Part shown: piece by piece, positions 18,974-28,800 of the stretch
How the letters are laid out: each line of letters begins with the position of its first letter
Numbering within the stretch: the first letter of the stretch is position 1
Assembly (NCBI RefSeq): GCF_003086695.1
Contig: NZ_CP025999.1
Span: 4,415,101-4,479,100 of the forward strand
Direction: 5' to 3'
DNA length: 64,000 nucleotides
From: Stenotrophomonas sp. SAU14A_NAIMI4_8
GTDB taxonomy: Bacteria; Pseudomonadota; Gammaproteobacteria; Xanthomonadales; Xanthomonadaceae
Translations under genes and position numbers: made by a program
Notes under the pieces: model-generated
Seen by the model: only the letters and a program-made list of their open reading frames with translations
What the model was told of the DNA's origin: nothing
The model's database searches: none

Positions 18974-19884
18974 ACAAGATCGTGAAAAAGACCCTGCCGG
19001 TGCTGCTCACCGGTGCCGCCGTGATCGTTGCCCTGCTGGTGCTGCGCCAGCTCTGGGTCTATTACATGGATGAGCCGTGGACCCGCGATGCCCACGTCGG
19101 TGCCGACGTGGTGCAGGTGGCGCCGGATGTCTCTGGGCTGGTGGAGGCCGTGGACGTGGCCGACAACCAAGCCGTGAAGAAGGGCGATCTGCTGTTCGTG
19201 GTCGACCGCGCGCGCTACCGCATCGCCCTGGAACAGGCCCGCGCCAGCCTGGCCGAACGCCAGGCCTCGGTGGCCCAGCTGCGCCGCGAGATCGGCCGCG
19301 ACCGCAGCCTGCAGGACCTGGTGGCCGCCGAGGACGCCGAAGTGCGCCGGGCCAAGCTGCAGGCCGCGCAGGCCGCATTGGCCACCGCACAGGCCGCCGT
19401 GGATCTGGCCGAGTTGAACCTGGCCCGCACCGAAGTGCGCGCGCCGGCCGATGGCCGGGTGAACGACCGCACCATGCGCGTGGGCGACTATGTGGTGGCC
19501 GGCAAGCCGGTGCTGGCGCTGCTGGATACCGGCTCGTTCCGCATCGATGGCTACTTCGAGGAAACCCGCCTGCGTGGCGTGGCCCCGGGCCAGCGCGTGG
19601 ACATCCGCCTGATGGGCGAGGACATCGCGCTGACCGGCCACGTGGAAAGCATCGCCGCCGGCATCGAAGACCGCTACCGCAGCAACGGCAGCAGCCTGCT
19701 GCCGAACGTGACCCCGGCCTTCGACTGGGTGCGGCTGGCGCAGCGCATCCCGGTGCGCATCGCCATCGACGAGGTCCCCGAAGGCGTGCAGCTGATCTCC
19801 GGCCGTACCGCAACGGTGACCGTCGACACCCACAGCAAGCACGCAGACAAGGCCGGCGCCACGCCGACACAGGCGGGCCTGTGA
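18970..19884 (+). CDS. HlyD-family periplasmic adaptor (AaeA/EmrA-like)
   Basis: 304 residues: one N-terminal membrane anchor (about 8-26), then YYMDEPWTRDAHVGADVVQVAPDVSGLV, the start of a biotinyl-lipoyl domain, then an alpha-hairpin rich in Ala, Gln and Arg, and a beta-barrel domain. It bridges the FUSC inner-membrane pump and the outer-membrane factor encoded next. The GTG at 18970 overlaps the DUF1656 stop; a TTG at 18958 is in frame but unlikely. It overlaps the next gene by 4 bp. Confidence 0.92.
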   Translation: MNKIVKKTLPVLLTGAAVIVALLVLRQLWVYYMDEPWTRDAHVGADVVQVAPDVSGLVEAVDVADNQAVKKGDLLFVVDRARYRIALEQARASLAERQASVAQLRREIGRDRSLQDLVAAEDAEVRRAKLQAAQAALATAQAAVDLAELNLARTEVRAPADGRVNDRTMRVGDYVVAGKPVLALLDTGSFRIDGYFEETRLRGVAPGQRVDIRLMGEDIALTGHVESIAAGIEDRYRSNGSSLLPNVTPAFDWVRLAQRIPVRIAIDEVPEGVQLISGRTATVTVDTHSKHADKAGATPTQAGL

Positions 19885-21341
19885 ACACCACCCTGCCCCG
19901 TCTCGGCCTTATCGTCGCCCTGGCCAGCCTGGCGGCCTGCAAGACCGTGGGCCCGGATTACGCCCTGCCGGAAGGCTCGGCGTTCAAGCGCCCGCAGGCC
20001 AATGCGGTCTTCATCGACACCCAGAACCCGGACGTGGCCGCCAACCAGGCGCTGCCCGACCGCTGGTGGTCGCTGTACAACGACCCGGTGCTGGACGGGC
20101 TGATCACCCAGGCGCTGCGTGACAACGTCGAGCTGAAGGCGGCCGATGCGCACCTGCGCCGTGCCGCCGCCGTGTACGAGCAGGCGATGGATGCCGGTGG
20201 CTTCGAGTACGAAGCCGAGGCCGGCATCAGCCGCGCACAGTTGTCAGCCGAGTCGTTCCTGCAGGAACACGAACTGCCGGTGATCAACCTGGCCGACGGC
20301 AAGTTCGCCGTCAGCTACCAGTTCGATCTGTTCGGCAAGCTCAAGCGCGGTGCCGAGGCGGCACACGCCGACGAACAATCGGTGGCCGCCGCGCGCGACC
20401 TGGCCCAGGTGAGCGTGGTGGCCGAAGTGGCCGACAGCTACCTGGAAATCTGCCACGCCAACCACGAACTGCACGTGGCCGAGCATTCACTGCAGCTGCA
20501 GCAGCGCAGCCGTTCGGTCACCCAGCGGCTGATCAATGCCGGCCGTGGCACGCCGCCGGAGCTGGCCCGCGCCAACGCTCAGGTCGCCCTGCTGGAGGCC
20601 GCGCTGCCGCCGTTGCGCGCACAGCGATCGGCCGCGGCCTATTCGCTGGCCGCCCTGCTGGGCCAGACCCCTGGCCAGCTGCCTGCCGGGGTGATCGACT
20701 GCGCCGATGCGCCACGCCTGGCGCAGCCGCTGCCGGTGGGTGATGGCCGCGCCCTGCTGCAGCGCCGCCCCGATATCCGCCAGGCCGAACGCAAGCTGGC
20801 CTCGGCCACCGCGCGTATCGGCGTGGCCACGGCCGAGCTGTACCCGGACATCCGCCTGGGCGCCTCGCTGGGCGCGGCCGGCCTGCTGGAGGACTTCGGC
20901 ACGCCGATGACCCAGCAGTGGTCGATCGGCCCGCTGATCTCCTGGACGCTGCCGTCTTCGGGTACGCATGCGCGCATCCACGCCGCCGAAGCCGGTGCCG
21001 ATGCCGCCCTGGCCGAGTTCGACCATGCGGTGCTGCAGGCCCTGCGCGAGACCCAGACCGCACTGGACCGCTATGCACAGGACCTGCGCCGCCTGCAGTC
21101 ACTGCGCGAAGCGCAACAGCAGGCCGCGCTGGCCGCCGAGCAGAACCGCCGGCTGTACCAGGGTGGGCGCACGCCGTACCTGTCCAGCCTGGATGCCGAC
21201 CGCAGCCTGGCCACCAGCGATGCCACCCTGGCCGCCGCCGAAGCGCAGGTGTCGCGCGACCAGATCCATCTGTTCCTGGTGCTGGGCGGCGGCTGGCAGA
21301 CCACGGTTGCCCCCGCCACCGCACAGGCCCCGGCGAAGTAA
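19881..21341 (+). CDS. Outer-membrane efflux lipoprotein, NodT/OprM family
   Basis: 486 residues from a GTG that overlaps the previous stop (GTGA). The signal ends in a lipobox (LASLAAC, Cys20), so the mature protein is lipid-anchored. Two repeated outer-membrane-factor domains follow, with the typical WWSLYNDPVLDGLI, YEVDLFGK-like FDLFGKLKRG and RRPDIRQAERKLASATARIGVATAELYPDI. It forms the trimeric exit duct of the pump. It is in the same operon as adaptor and pump, 3 bp before the FUSC gene. Confidence 0.93.
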   Translation: MNTTLPRLGLIVALASLAACKTVGPDYALPEGSAFKRPQANAVFIDTQNPDVAANQALPDRWWSLYNDPVLDGLITQALRDNVELKAADAHLRRAAAVYEQAMDAGGFEYEAEAGISRAQLSAESFLQEHELPVINLADGKFAVSYQFDLFGKLKRGAEAAHADEQSVAAARDLAQVSVVAEVADSYLEICHANHELHVAEHSLQLQQRSRSVTQRLINAGRGTPPELARANAQVALLEAALPPLRAQRSAAAYSLAALLGQTPGQLPAGVIDCADAPRLAQPLPVGDGRALLQRRPDIRQAERKLASATARIGVATAELYPDIRLGASLGAAGLLEDFGTPMTQQWSIGPLISWTLPSSGTHARIHAAEAGADAALAEFDHAVLQALRETQTALDRYAQDLRRLQSLREAQQQAALAAEQNRRLYQGGRTPYLSSLDADRSLATSDATLAAAEAQVSRDQIHLFLVLGGGWQTTVAPATAQAPAK

Positions 21342-21344
21342 GCG

Positions 21345-23384
21345 ATGGACGGACTGACCGACCGCCAGGCGTGGCTGTTTTCGATCAAGACCTACCTGGC
21401 CGCGATCGCGGCGCTGTACATCGCCATGGCCGGCAACCTGTCCCGCCCGTACTGGGCGATGGGCACGGTGTACATCGTCAGCCAGCCGCTGCTGGGCCCG
21501 ACCCGGGCCAAGGGCGTGTACCGCATTGTTGGCACCCTGGTGGCCGGCCTGGCCACCCTGCTGGTACTGCCGGCGCTGGTGGAAACGCCGATGGTGCTGA
21601 GCGCGGCCATGTCGATCTGGCTGGCCGCCTGCCTGTTCCTGGCCCTGCTCAACCGCGGCCCACGCGGCTATGCGTTCCTGCTGGCCGGCTACACCACCGC
21701 CTTCATCGGCTTCCCGGCCGTCACCTCACCGGAAACGATCTTCGACACGGTGGTGGCGCGCAGTGAGGAGATCATCCTCGGCACGGTGGTGGCGGTGTTG
21801 TTCGCTTCGCTGCTGTTCCCCGCCTCGGTGCGGCCGATGCTGCGCGGGCGCATCAACAACTGGATGGAGGACGCCGCGCAGTGGTGCCGGCAGATCCTGG
21901 AGCGCGGCCGCGCGCATGCGCCGCGCAACCGGCTGGCCGCCGATCTGGTGCAGTTCGAGGCCCTGATCGAGTTCCTGCGCCGCGACGATCCACGCCATGC
22001 CGGCTCCGCCGTTTCGATGGAACGGCTGCGTGAGCGCATGCTGCTGTTGCTGCCGGTGCTGTCGTCCATTGCCGACCGCTTGAGCGCGTTGCGCAGCCAC
22101 GGCCAGGTACTGCCGCAGGGCCTGCCGGAACTGGTGGACGATATCCGCGCGTGGATCGACACCCCTGCCAGCGCCAGCGACTACGCGCGCCTGCACGCCC
22201 GCATCAGCGCCCTGAAGCCGCAGGTGGACCGCGACCTGCAGCACCTGCAGCTGGCCAGCCTGCTGCTGCGCCTGGAGGAGCTGGTGGACCTGTGGCAGGA
22301 CTGCCGCACCCTGCAGCACGCCATCGACCACGGCACCGCACCGCTGGACCGCGCGCACTACCGCATCCGCACCGAGCGCGTGGCCACCGACAAGCACGTG
22401 GACTACGGCATGGCGCTGTTCTCCGCGCTCAGCGCCGGCGTGGCCCTGATGAGCTACTGCGTGCTGTGGATTGGCCTGGGCTGGGAGGGCGGTGGCAACG
22501 GCGCGATGATGGCGGCGGTGACGGCGGCCTTCTTCGCCGCACAGGATGATCCGGCGCCGAGCATGGTCTCGTTCCTGGTCTGGGCCATCGTCGCATCGCT
22601 GGTGGCCGGCGTGTATCTGTTCGGCGTATTCCCGGCCGTGCATGACTTCGGCCTGCTGGCGCTGGTGCTGGCGGTGGCGTTCCTGCCGCTGGGCCTGCTG
22701 CTGCACCACCCCAAGAGCGCGCTGTTCGCGCTGCCGCTGACGGTGAACCTGGCCGCGCTGCTGAGCCTGCAGAACACCTACAGCGCCAACATCCAGAGCT
22801 TCCTCAACTCGTCCATTGCGATGTTCATCGGTATTGGCTTTGCCGTGGTGATGACCCGCCTGTTCCGTTCGGTGGGTGCCGAATGGACCGCGCGCCGGCT
22901 GGTACGGCAAGGCTGGACCACGCTGGCCGAGGCCGCCGAAGGGCGCGGCCAGCAGGATCGCCAGCGCTTCGCCGCGCGCATGCTGGATCTGCTGGGCCTG
23001 CTGGCGCCGCGCCTGGCAGCAACGCCGGAAGGCAGCGATATTGCGTCGGTGGACATGCTCAACGAGGCGCGCATCGGTCTGAACATCCTGCAGCTGCGCC
23101 GGGCCCGGCTGGAACTGCCGGAGCGCAGCCGCGAAGCAGTGGAACACATCCTGGAAGAACTGGCCGCGCACTACCGCCGCCAGGTGGCGGCACGTCGACC
23201 GATCGCCGCCAGCGAAGCGCTGCGCGAACGGTTGGATGCCTCGCTGGGGCGCGTGGGCAACGTGGCCGCCTGCAAGGCGCGCGATGAAGCGCTGATGGGC
23301 CTGATCGGCGTGCGCTTTGCATTGTTCCCCGAAGCCAAGGCGCTGGCACCGGGCGTGGCGATCAGTGCGGCCGGACAGCCGTAG
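21345..23384 (+). CDS. FUSC/AaeB-type aromatic-acid efflux pump
   Basis: 679 residues with two hydrophobic blocks (about 12-165 and 355-520), each followed by a helical soluble region, the FUSC/AaeB plan. Recognisable are the start LFSIKTYLAAIAALYIAMAGNLSRPYWAMGTVYIVSQ, and MMAAVTAAFFAAQDDPAPSM in the second block. AaeB pumps export aromatic carboxylic acids such as p-hydroxybenzoate; fusaric-acid pumps are relatives. With the upstream genes it forms a full tripartite system. Actual substrate unknown. Confidence 0.92.
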   Translation: MDGLTDRQAWLFSIKTYLAAIAALYIAMAGNLSRPYWAMGTVYIVSQPLLGPTRAKGVYRIVGTLVAGLATLLVLPALVETPMVLSAAMSIWLAACLFLALLNRGPRGYAFLLAGYTTAFIGFPAVTSPETIFDTVVARSEEIILGTVVAVLFASLLFPASVRPMLRGRINNWMEDAAQWCRQILERGRAHAPRNRLAADLVQFEALIEFLRRDDPRHAGSAVSMERLRERMLLLLPVLSSIADRLSALRSHGQVLPQGLPELVDDIRAWIDTPASASDYARLHARISALKPQVDRDLQHLQLASLLLRLEELVDLWQDCRTLQHAIDHGTAPLDRAHYRIRTERVATDKHVDYGMALFSALSAGVALMSYCVLWIGLGWEGGGNGAMMAAVTAAFFAAQDDPAPSMVSFLVWAIVASLVAGVYLFGVFPAVHDFGLLALVLAVAFLPLGLLLHHPKSALFALPLTVNLAALLSLQNTYSANIQSFLNSSIAMFIGIGFAVVMTRLFRSVGAEWTARRLVRQGWTTLAEAAEGRGQQDRQRFAARMLDLLGLLAPRLAATPEGSDIASVDMLNEARIGLNILQLRRARLELPERSREAVEHILEELAAHYRRQVAARRPIAASEALRERLDASLGRVGNVAACKARDEALMGLIGVRFALFPEAKALAPGVAISAAGQP

Positions 23385-23417
23385 CGCGATACCCTGTGCA
23401 GCCACAGACCCTGCGAT

Positions 23418-23456
23418 GGGGTCAGAGCCCTCTCCTGCGGAGAGGGATCCGACCCC
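23418..23456. repeat. GGGGTC palindrome, long form
   Basis: 39-bp hairpin: conserved left flank GGGGTCAGAGCCC, variable stem TCTCC / GGAGA with TGC loop, conserved right flank GGGATCCGACCCC. First of eight members in the window. It lies between the FUSC gene and a small hypothetical gene. Confidence 0.9.
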
Positions 23457-23478
23457 GGCGCTGCAACAGGACGGTTCA

Positions 23479-23877
23479 ATGAGTTACGACATGATGGTCT
23501 TCGAGGCCAGCGCGGCGCCACGCGAGGCGGCGGCCTTCATCGCCTGGTTCGAGAAGCAGGTGCAATGGGGCGAGAACCACGAGTACGACGACCCGGCGGT
23601 CAGCAGCCCGGCGCTGCAGGCCTGGTTTGCGGACATGGCGCGGGAGTTCCCGCCGATGAATGGTCCGCTGAGCAACGATGATGACGAACGCGCCGAAGTG
23701 ACCGATTACAGCATCGGCCGCCAGGTGATCTACGGTGCCTTCGCCTACTCGGTGGCCGAGCGCGCGCATGGCCGCGTGCAGGACCTGGCCGAACAGCACG
23801 GCGTGGGCTTCTTCGATCTCAGCGCCGATGAAGCCGCGATCGTCTTCCCCGATGGCCTGGTGTTGATCGCGGAATGA
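23479..23877 (+). CDS. Hypothetical protein, 132 residues
   Basis: I do not recognise a named family with confidence. The protein starts MSYDMMVFEASAAPREAAAFIAWFEKQ, is acidic, has no signal peptide or membrane segment, and contains AREFPPMNGPLSNDDDERAEVTDYSIG and ends DEAAIVFPDGLVLIAE. An AGGA-containing ribosome-binding site about 8 bp upstream supports the ATG at 23479. Codon use resembles neighbours, so it is probably real. It stands alone between two GGGGTC palindromes. Proteins of this look occur as orphans in proteobacteria; function unknown. Confidence 0.75.
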   Translation: MSYDMMVFEASAAPREAAAFIAWFEKQVQWGENHEYDDPAVSSPALQAWFADMAREFPPMNGPLSNDDDERAEVTDYSIGRQVIYGAFAYSVAERAHGRVQDLAEQHGVGFFDLSADEAAIVFPDGLVLIAE

Positions 23878-23949
23878 ACGTGGCGGCAGGGCGGCGCCCT
23901 GCACCTGCCGAATCAACAGCGACGTCAACGTCAACGTCTTCGGCGCGAT

Positions 23950-23990
23950 GGGGTCAGAGCCCGTTCCCGTCGGGAACGGGATCCGACCCC
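23950..23990. repeat. GGGGTC palindrome, long form, forming the recD 3' end
   Basis: 41-bp hairpin with conserved flanks GGGGTCAGAGCCC and GGGATCCGACCCC and variable stem GTTCCC / GGGAAC. The recD stop codon (23954-23956) and its last 11 codons lie within it. Confidence 0.92.
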
Positions 23991-25819
23991 GCTTCTGCGC
24001 CCAGCCGCCAGGCCAGGCCGCCCAGGCGGCTGGCGTGGCGCTTCAGCGCCGCCACCAGCACGTCTTCGCTGCCGGCCAGGTGCAGGCGCTGGCGGGCGCG
24101 GGTCAGGCCGGTGTAGACCAGTTCGCGCGACAGCACGCGGCTGTCCTGCCGCGGCAACTGCAGCCAGACCTCATCGAATTCCGAACCCTGTGCCTTGTGC
24201 ACGGTCATCGCGAAGGCGCTTTCGTGCGCGGGCAGTGCGGCCGGATGGAAGGCGCGGGGCTGGTCGAGCGTGTCGCCGGGGAACCAGGCGGCCATCGCAC
24301 CCTGCGGGTCGCGCAGGCAGATGCCGATATCACCGTTGAACAGCCGGTGCCGATAGCTGTTTTCGGTGATCAGCAGCAGACGGCCCTGGAAGTAACCGGG
24401 CGTGTTGCCGGCCAGCAGCTGCTCAATGCGGCTGTTGAGACCGCGCGCGCCCTGCGGGCCTTCGCGCAGTGCGGTGAGCACGCGCAGGCGGCCGGCCTGC
24501 TGCAGCGCGCGGCCGGGGTCGTCGGCCTCGGCCAGCGCGCGCCAGTGCGCGAGCAGGTGGTCGCGCCGGCCGCGCAGCGGATCGGCATCGTGTTCGTGGA
24601 AGCTGACCCCGGACAGGCCGCCGTCGCGCAGCAGGGCCAGGGCGGCGCCGCTGTCACCGTCGCGCACGGCCTGGGCCAGCGGTGCCAGCTGCAGCGCATC
24701 ACTCTGCCGATAGCCACGCTGCAACTGCACGCGGCGGCCAGCGAAGGCGCGTGGCGGTGCCTGCGGCTGCAGGGTGGGCGCGGCCAGCAAACCGTGCAGG
24801 GCCTGCGCGTCGTCGGCACGGGTGCCGCTGCCATCGCCACTGGCACGCAGGATCGCGCTGAGCACATCGCCGGCTTCCACCGACGGCAACTGGTCCGGAT
24901 CGCCCAGCAGGATCAACCTCGTACCGCTGGCAATGGCATCGACCAGCTTGGCCATCAGTGGCAGATCGATCATCGATGCTTCGTCCACCACCACCACATC
25001 CACCGGCAGTGGATTGTCGGCGTGGTGGCGGAAGCGCGGCGAATCGGGAATGACGCCGAGCAGGCGATGCAGGGTCGTGCCGGTGCTCGGCAATGCCGCA
25101 CACAGCGCCGGGTCCAGCCCTGCTTCCTGCAGCCGCTGCACGGCCAGACGCAGGCTCTCGGCCATGCGCTCGGCGGCACGCCCGGTGGGTGCGGCCAGGG
25201 CCACCTGCGGTGCCGGTTGCCCCGCCTGCAGGGCCTGCGCGGCCAGCAGCAGCAACAGGCGGGCGATGGTGGTGGTCTTGCCGGTACCGGGGCCGCCGGT
25301 GACCAGCGCCAGCGGGTGGCGCAGGGTCACCCCGGCCGCACGTGCCTGGTGGTCTTCCTGCGTGGCGGCGGCGGGGAACAGACGCGCGAACAAGGGCGCC
25401 AGCGCGGCCATGTCCGGCGCCGGCAGCGGGTGCCGGCCGATGCGCTGCAGCCCGGCGGCCAGCTGCCGCTCGTATTCGCGGTAGCGGCGCAGGTACACCA
25501 GGCCGTTTTCCAGCACCAGCGGTGCCTCATCGGCAGCGGCGTCCGGGTCATCGGGCTGTGCCACCCAGGGCGAGGCCCGCAGCTGGGCCAGCCACTGCGG
25601 CGGCGGCGGCCACGCGGTCACACCCTCGATCAGGCGACCGGGCTGCGCCGGATCGAAACCGGCATGGCCCTGCGATACCGCCAGCGAGGCCAGCGCGGCA
25701 GCCACCGCCACTGCATCGGGCGTATCGTCGCGCAACCGCAGCAGGCTGGTGGCCAGGGCATGGTCGAGCGTGCGCAGGTGGCGGCCCACGTACAGCTGTT
25801 TCAGCAGGCTGGTGCTCAT
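23954..25819 (-). CDS. recD: Exodeoxyribonuclease V subunit RecD
   Basis: 621 residues. RecD is the 5'-3' helicase of RecBCD, which processes double-strand breaks. The Walker A is GGPGTGKT (175-182), DEASMIDLPLM is motif II, and FAMTVHKAQGSEFDEV and LVYTGLTRARQRL are the C-terminal helicase motifs. It overlaps recB by 4 bp and is last in the recC-recB-recD operon. The last 11 residues (GSDPVPDGNGL) and the stop are supplied by a palindromic repeat, so the natural end was probably replaced by repeat insertion. The core domain is unaffected. Confidence 0.97.
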   Translation of the reverse strand: MSTSLLKQLYVGRHLRTLDHALATSLLRLRDDTPDAVAVAAALASLAVSQGHAGFDPAQPGRLIEGVTAWPPPPQWLAQLRASPWVAQPDDPDAAADEAPLVLENGLVYLRRYREYERQLAAGLQRIGRHPLPAPDMAALAPLFARLFPAAATQEDHQARAAGVTLRHPLALVTGGPGTGKTTTIARLLLLLAAQALQAGQPAPQVALAAPTGRAAERMAESLRLAVQRLQEAGLDPALCAALPSTGTTLHRLLGVIPDSPRFRHHADNPLPVDVVVVDEASMIDLPLMAKLVDAIASGTRLILLGDPDQLPSVEAGDVLSAILRASGDGSGTRADDAQALHGLLAAPTLQPQAPPRAFAGRRVQLQRGYRQSDALQLAPLAQAVRDGDSGAALALLRDGGLSGVSFHEHDADPLRGRRDHLLAHWRALAEADDPGRALQQAGRLRVLTALREGPQGARGLNSRIEQLLAGNTPGYFQGRLLLITENSYRHRLFNGDIGICLRDPQGAMAAWFPGDTLDQPRAFHPAALPAHESAFAMTVHKAQGSEFDEVWLQLPRQDSRVLSRELVYTGLTRARQRLHLAGSEDVLVAALKRHASRLGGLAWRLGAEAGSDPVPDGNGL

Positions 25820-28800
25820 GCGCTGGCTCCGATCGCACGCGCGGCCAGTGCGGCATGGGCAGCGTCGCCACCGGCAAACAGCGCGTCCAACCCATCCACC
25901 AGCTCGGGTGCGAAGCGGTCGACATGGACCCCGTTGCCATTGCCGTCCAGGCCGCGGCAGAACAGATAGCGGATGCCGCCCATGTCACGCGCGTAGTCGT
26001 AGGCGCGGCCCAGGCGGAAGCGCAGCCAGCGGTGCAGGGCCACGGTGTAGATCAGCGCCTGCAGGTCATATTCGCTGTGGCGCATGGCGATCTGCAGCAG
26101 GTCCGGGCTGTAGCCCGGCAAGCGGTTGGATTTGTAGTCGAGCACGTACCAGCGCCCATCGCGCACATAGGTCAGGTCGATCTTGCCGGTCATCAGCCCT
26201 TCCAGCCGGCGGCGCAGGCCGAAGCCACGGCGGGCGCTGGCAATGCCATGGGCGTGCAGCAGCTGCAGCAGCGCCGGCACACTGGTCGGTTCGATGGCGA
26301 AGTGGAACTCGATTTCTGCGCGGCGCTCGCCCTCGCCCAGGCTGTGCAGGGCACCGCCCTCGGGAAGGCCAACGGTGAGCGTGTGGCCCACCAGCGGCAC
26401 CAGCACGGCCACGCCATCGTCCAGATCCTGGTCGGCATAGCCTTCATCGTGCAGGGCCTTGCGCAGCAGCGCGGCCTGCCCTTCGGGCGCGGGCTGCTCG
26501 GGCGTCCAGCTACCCCACGCAGCGAAGTCGACGTTTTCCAGCGCCTCATGCAGCACGTTGCCGAAACGACTGCCCATGAAGCGCGGGTCCGGCGGCTCTG
26601 CATCGGCGGCGGCCGCTTCGGGCAAGGCCGGTTCCAGTGGCAGCTCGGCGCCGGCGGGTTCATCGGCGGCCGGTGCCGGCAGTTCGGTGGCGGCCGCTTC
26701 GACATCGTTGCCGGCGTCGGCGTGCGCGAGCTGGGTGAAGCTGTACACCCACCAGTCGTGCGGTACGCGCCGGGTCAGGCTGCGCACGGCCGGCAGGTCG
26801 CCTTCCTGTTCGGTCGGCAACTGCGGCAGGCGCAGCACCGGCGCGCTGTCGTCGATGCAGACGTCGGCATGCGTGCGCAGGGTCTGCAGATCGCCCAGCA
26901 GCGGCGCCAGGCGGGTCTTGCCCAACCCGGCAAGGTCGCCGATGGCGATCCACAGCGCGTGCTCGGCGCGGGTCAGGCCCACGTACAGCAGGCGGGCGTC
27001 CTCGGCACGCTGTTCGCGTTCGCGCTGGCCGCTGGCGGCCTCCCAGGCCTCGTCCTTGTCCAGCTTCCAGTGCAGCTGGCGCTGGCCGTCCACGTGCACG
27101 GTGCAGTGCGCTGCGTTGTTGGACGCGCCGCCGTCGATGCCAACGAACGGCAGGTACACCAGCGGGTATTCCAGGCCCTTGCTCTTGTGCAGGGTGATGA
27201 TCTGCACCCGCCGCGCATCCGATTCCAGGCGCAGCAGCTGCTGTTCGTCGTTCTGGTCGGCATGGACCATCTGCCCCTGCAGCCAGTCCAGCAGGCCATG
27301 CATGCCCAGTGCCTGCGCCGAGGCTTCCTGCAGCAGTTCGCCCAGCTGCAGGTAGTTGGTCAGCCGGCGCTCGCCATCGATCAGGGCCAGCAGGCGTTCG
27401 CCCTGCGCGGCACAGACATCGGCCACCACGGCGAAGGGGCCGCCGCGTTGCCAACGCTCGCGCCAATGCAGCAGCTGGGTCTGGAAGCCACGCTGCAGGT
27501 CCCCTTCGCGCTCCATGCTGGCGATCGCGCTGGCGGGCTGGCCCAGCAGCACGGTCGCCAGCGCGGCGCGCAGCCGCCCTTCGTCGGCCGGCTGCAGCAA
27601 GGCCAGCAGCAACGCGCGTAGATCGCGGGCCTCGCGGGTGGCGAACAGGCTCTGCTTGCCGGCGGCCACGGCGGGAATGCCCACCGCGGCCAGCGCGCGC
27701 TGCACCAGCGTTGCCTCGCGGTGCGAACGCACCAGCACGGCGATATCACCGGGCTGCACCGGCCGGCCACGCAGCACCGCCGCGCCGGCGCGGGCGTCGA
27801 CCAGGGTCTGGTGGATGGCGGCCACGCAGGCCTGGGTCGCTGCCGCGCGCGAGGCGTCGGCGCCCAGCGCCTTGTCGCCGTCACTGCGCAGCACGCGCAG
27901 GGTCAGTGCCGGTGCCGCTGCACCATCACGCAGGTAATCGTCATCGCTGCGCACGCCACCGGGGCGCACCGGCTCAAAGCCGATACCCGCCTCCAGGAAG
28001 GCCTCGTCGCCACCGTTGTCATACAGCGCCTGCAGCGCGCGCAGCACCGACGGCCGCGAACGGAAGTTCTGGTCCAACGGCGGCGCCGGCTGCGCGGCCT
28101 GCTTGGCCTTCAGGTAGGTGTGGATGTCACCGCCGCGGAAACCGTAGATGGCCTGCTTCGGGTCGCCGATCAGGAACAGCGCCGGTGCCAGGCCCAGGGT
28201 GTGCACCTCGGCCGAATCACCGAACACCGTGTGGAAGATGCCCCACTGGCGATCGTCGGTGTCCTGGAATTCATCGACCAGGGCAATGCGGTACTGCTGG
28301 CGCAGCTTGCGCACCAGGTCCAGCCGCTGCGGCCCCTCCAGCGCCTGGGCCACGCCGTCGATCAGGTCGTCGTAGGTCTGTACCCGGCGCGTGCGCTTGA
28401 GTGCGGCCAGGCGCTGGGCGGCCTCCTCGCGCAGGGCATGCAGGAAGTTCAGCGCGGTGCCGCGTAGCCATTGCTCCCGCTGGTCCAGCAGCGCCACGTA
28501 GCGCTGCAGTGGTGCCTGCAACGGCGAGGACGGCGTGCGATCGACGAACTTCTTGTTGGTCTTGGCCGCCAGCGCATCGGGCAGCAGGGCCGGCAGACGC
28601 TCGCTGGACAGCAGTTCAGTCGCATCGCCGCGCTCGCCCCAGGCCAGCAGCTGCCGGCCCAGCGGGTGCAGCCAGCCCAGCTTGTAGGACACGCCGTTGA
28701 TCCACTTGTTGTCGACCGCTTCGCACAGTTCCAGGAAGAACTGTTCGCCATGCTCGCGCACGGCAAGCGACAGTTCTGCCGCCGCGCTCTGCAGCGCCGG

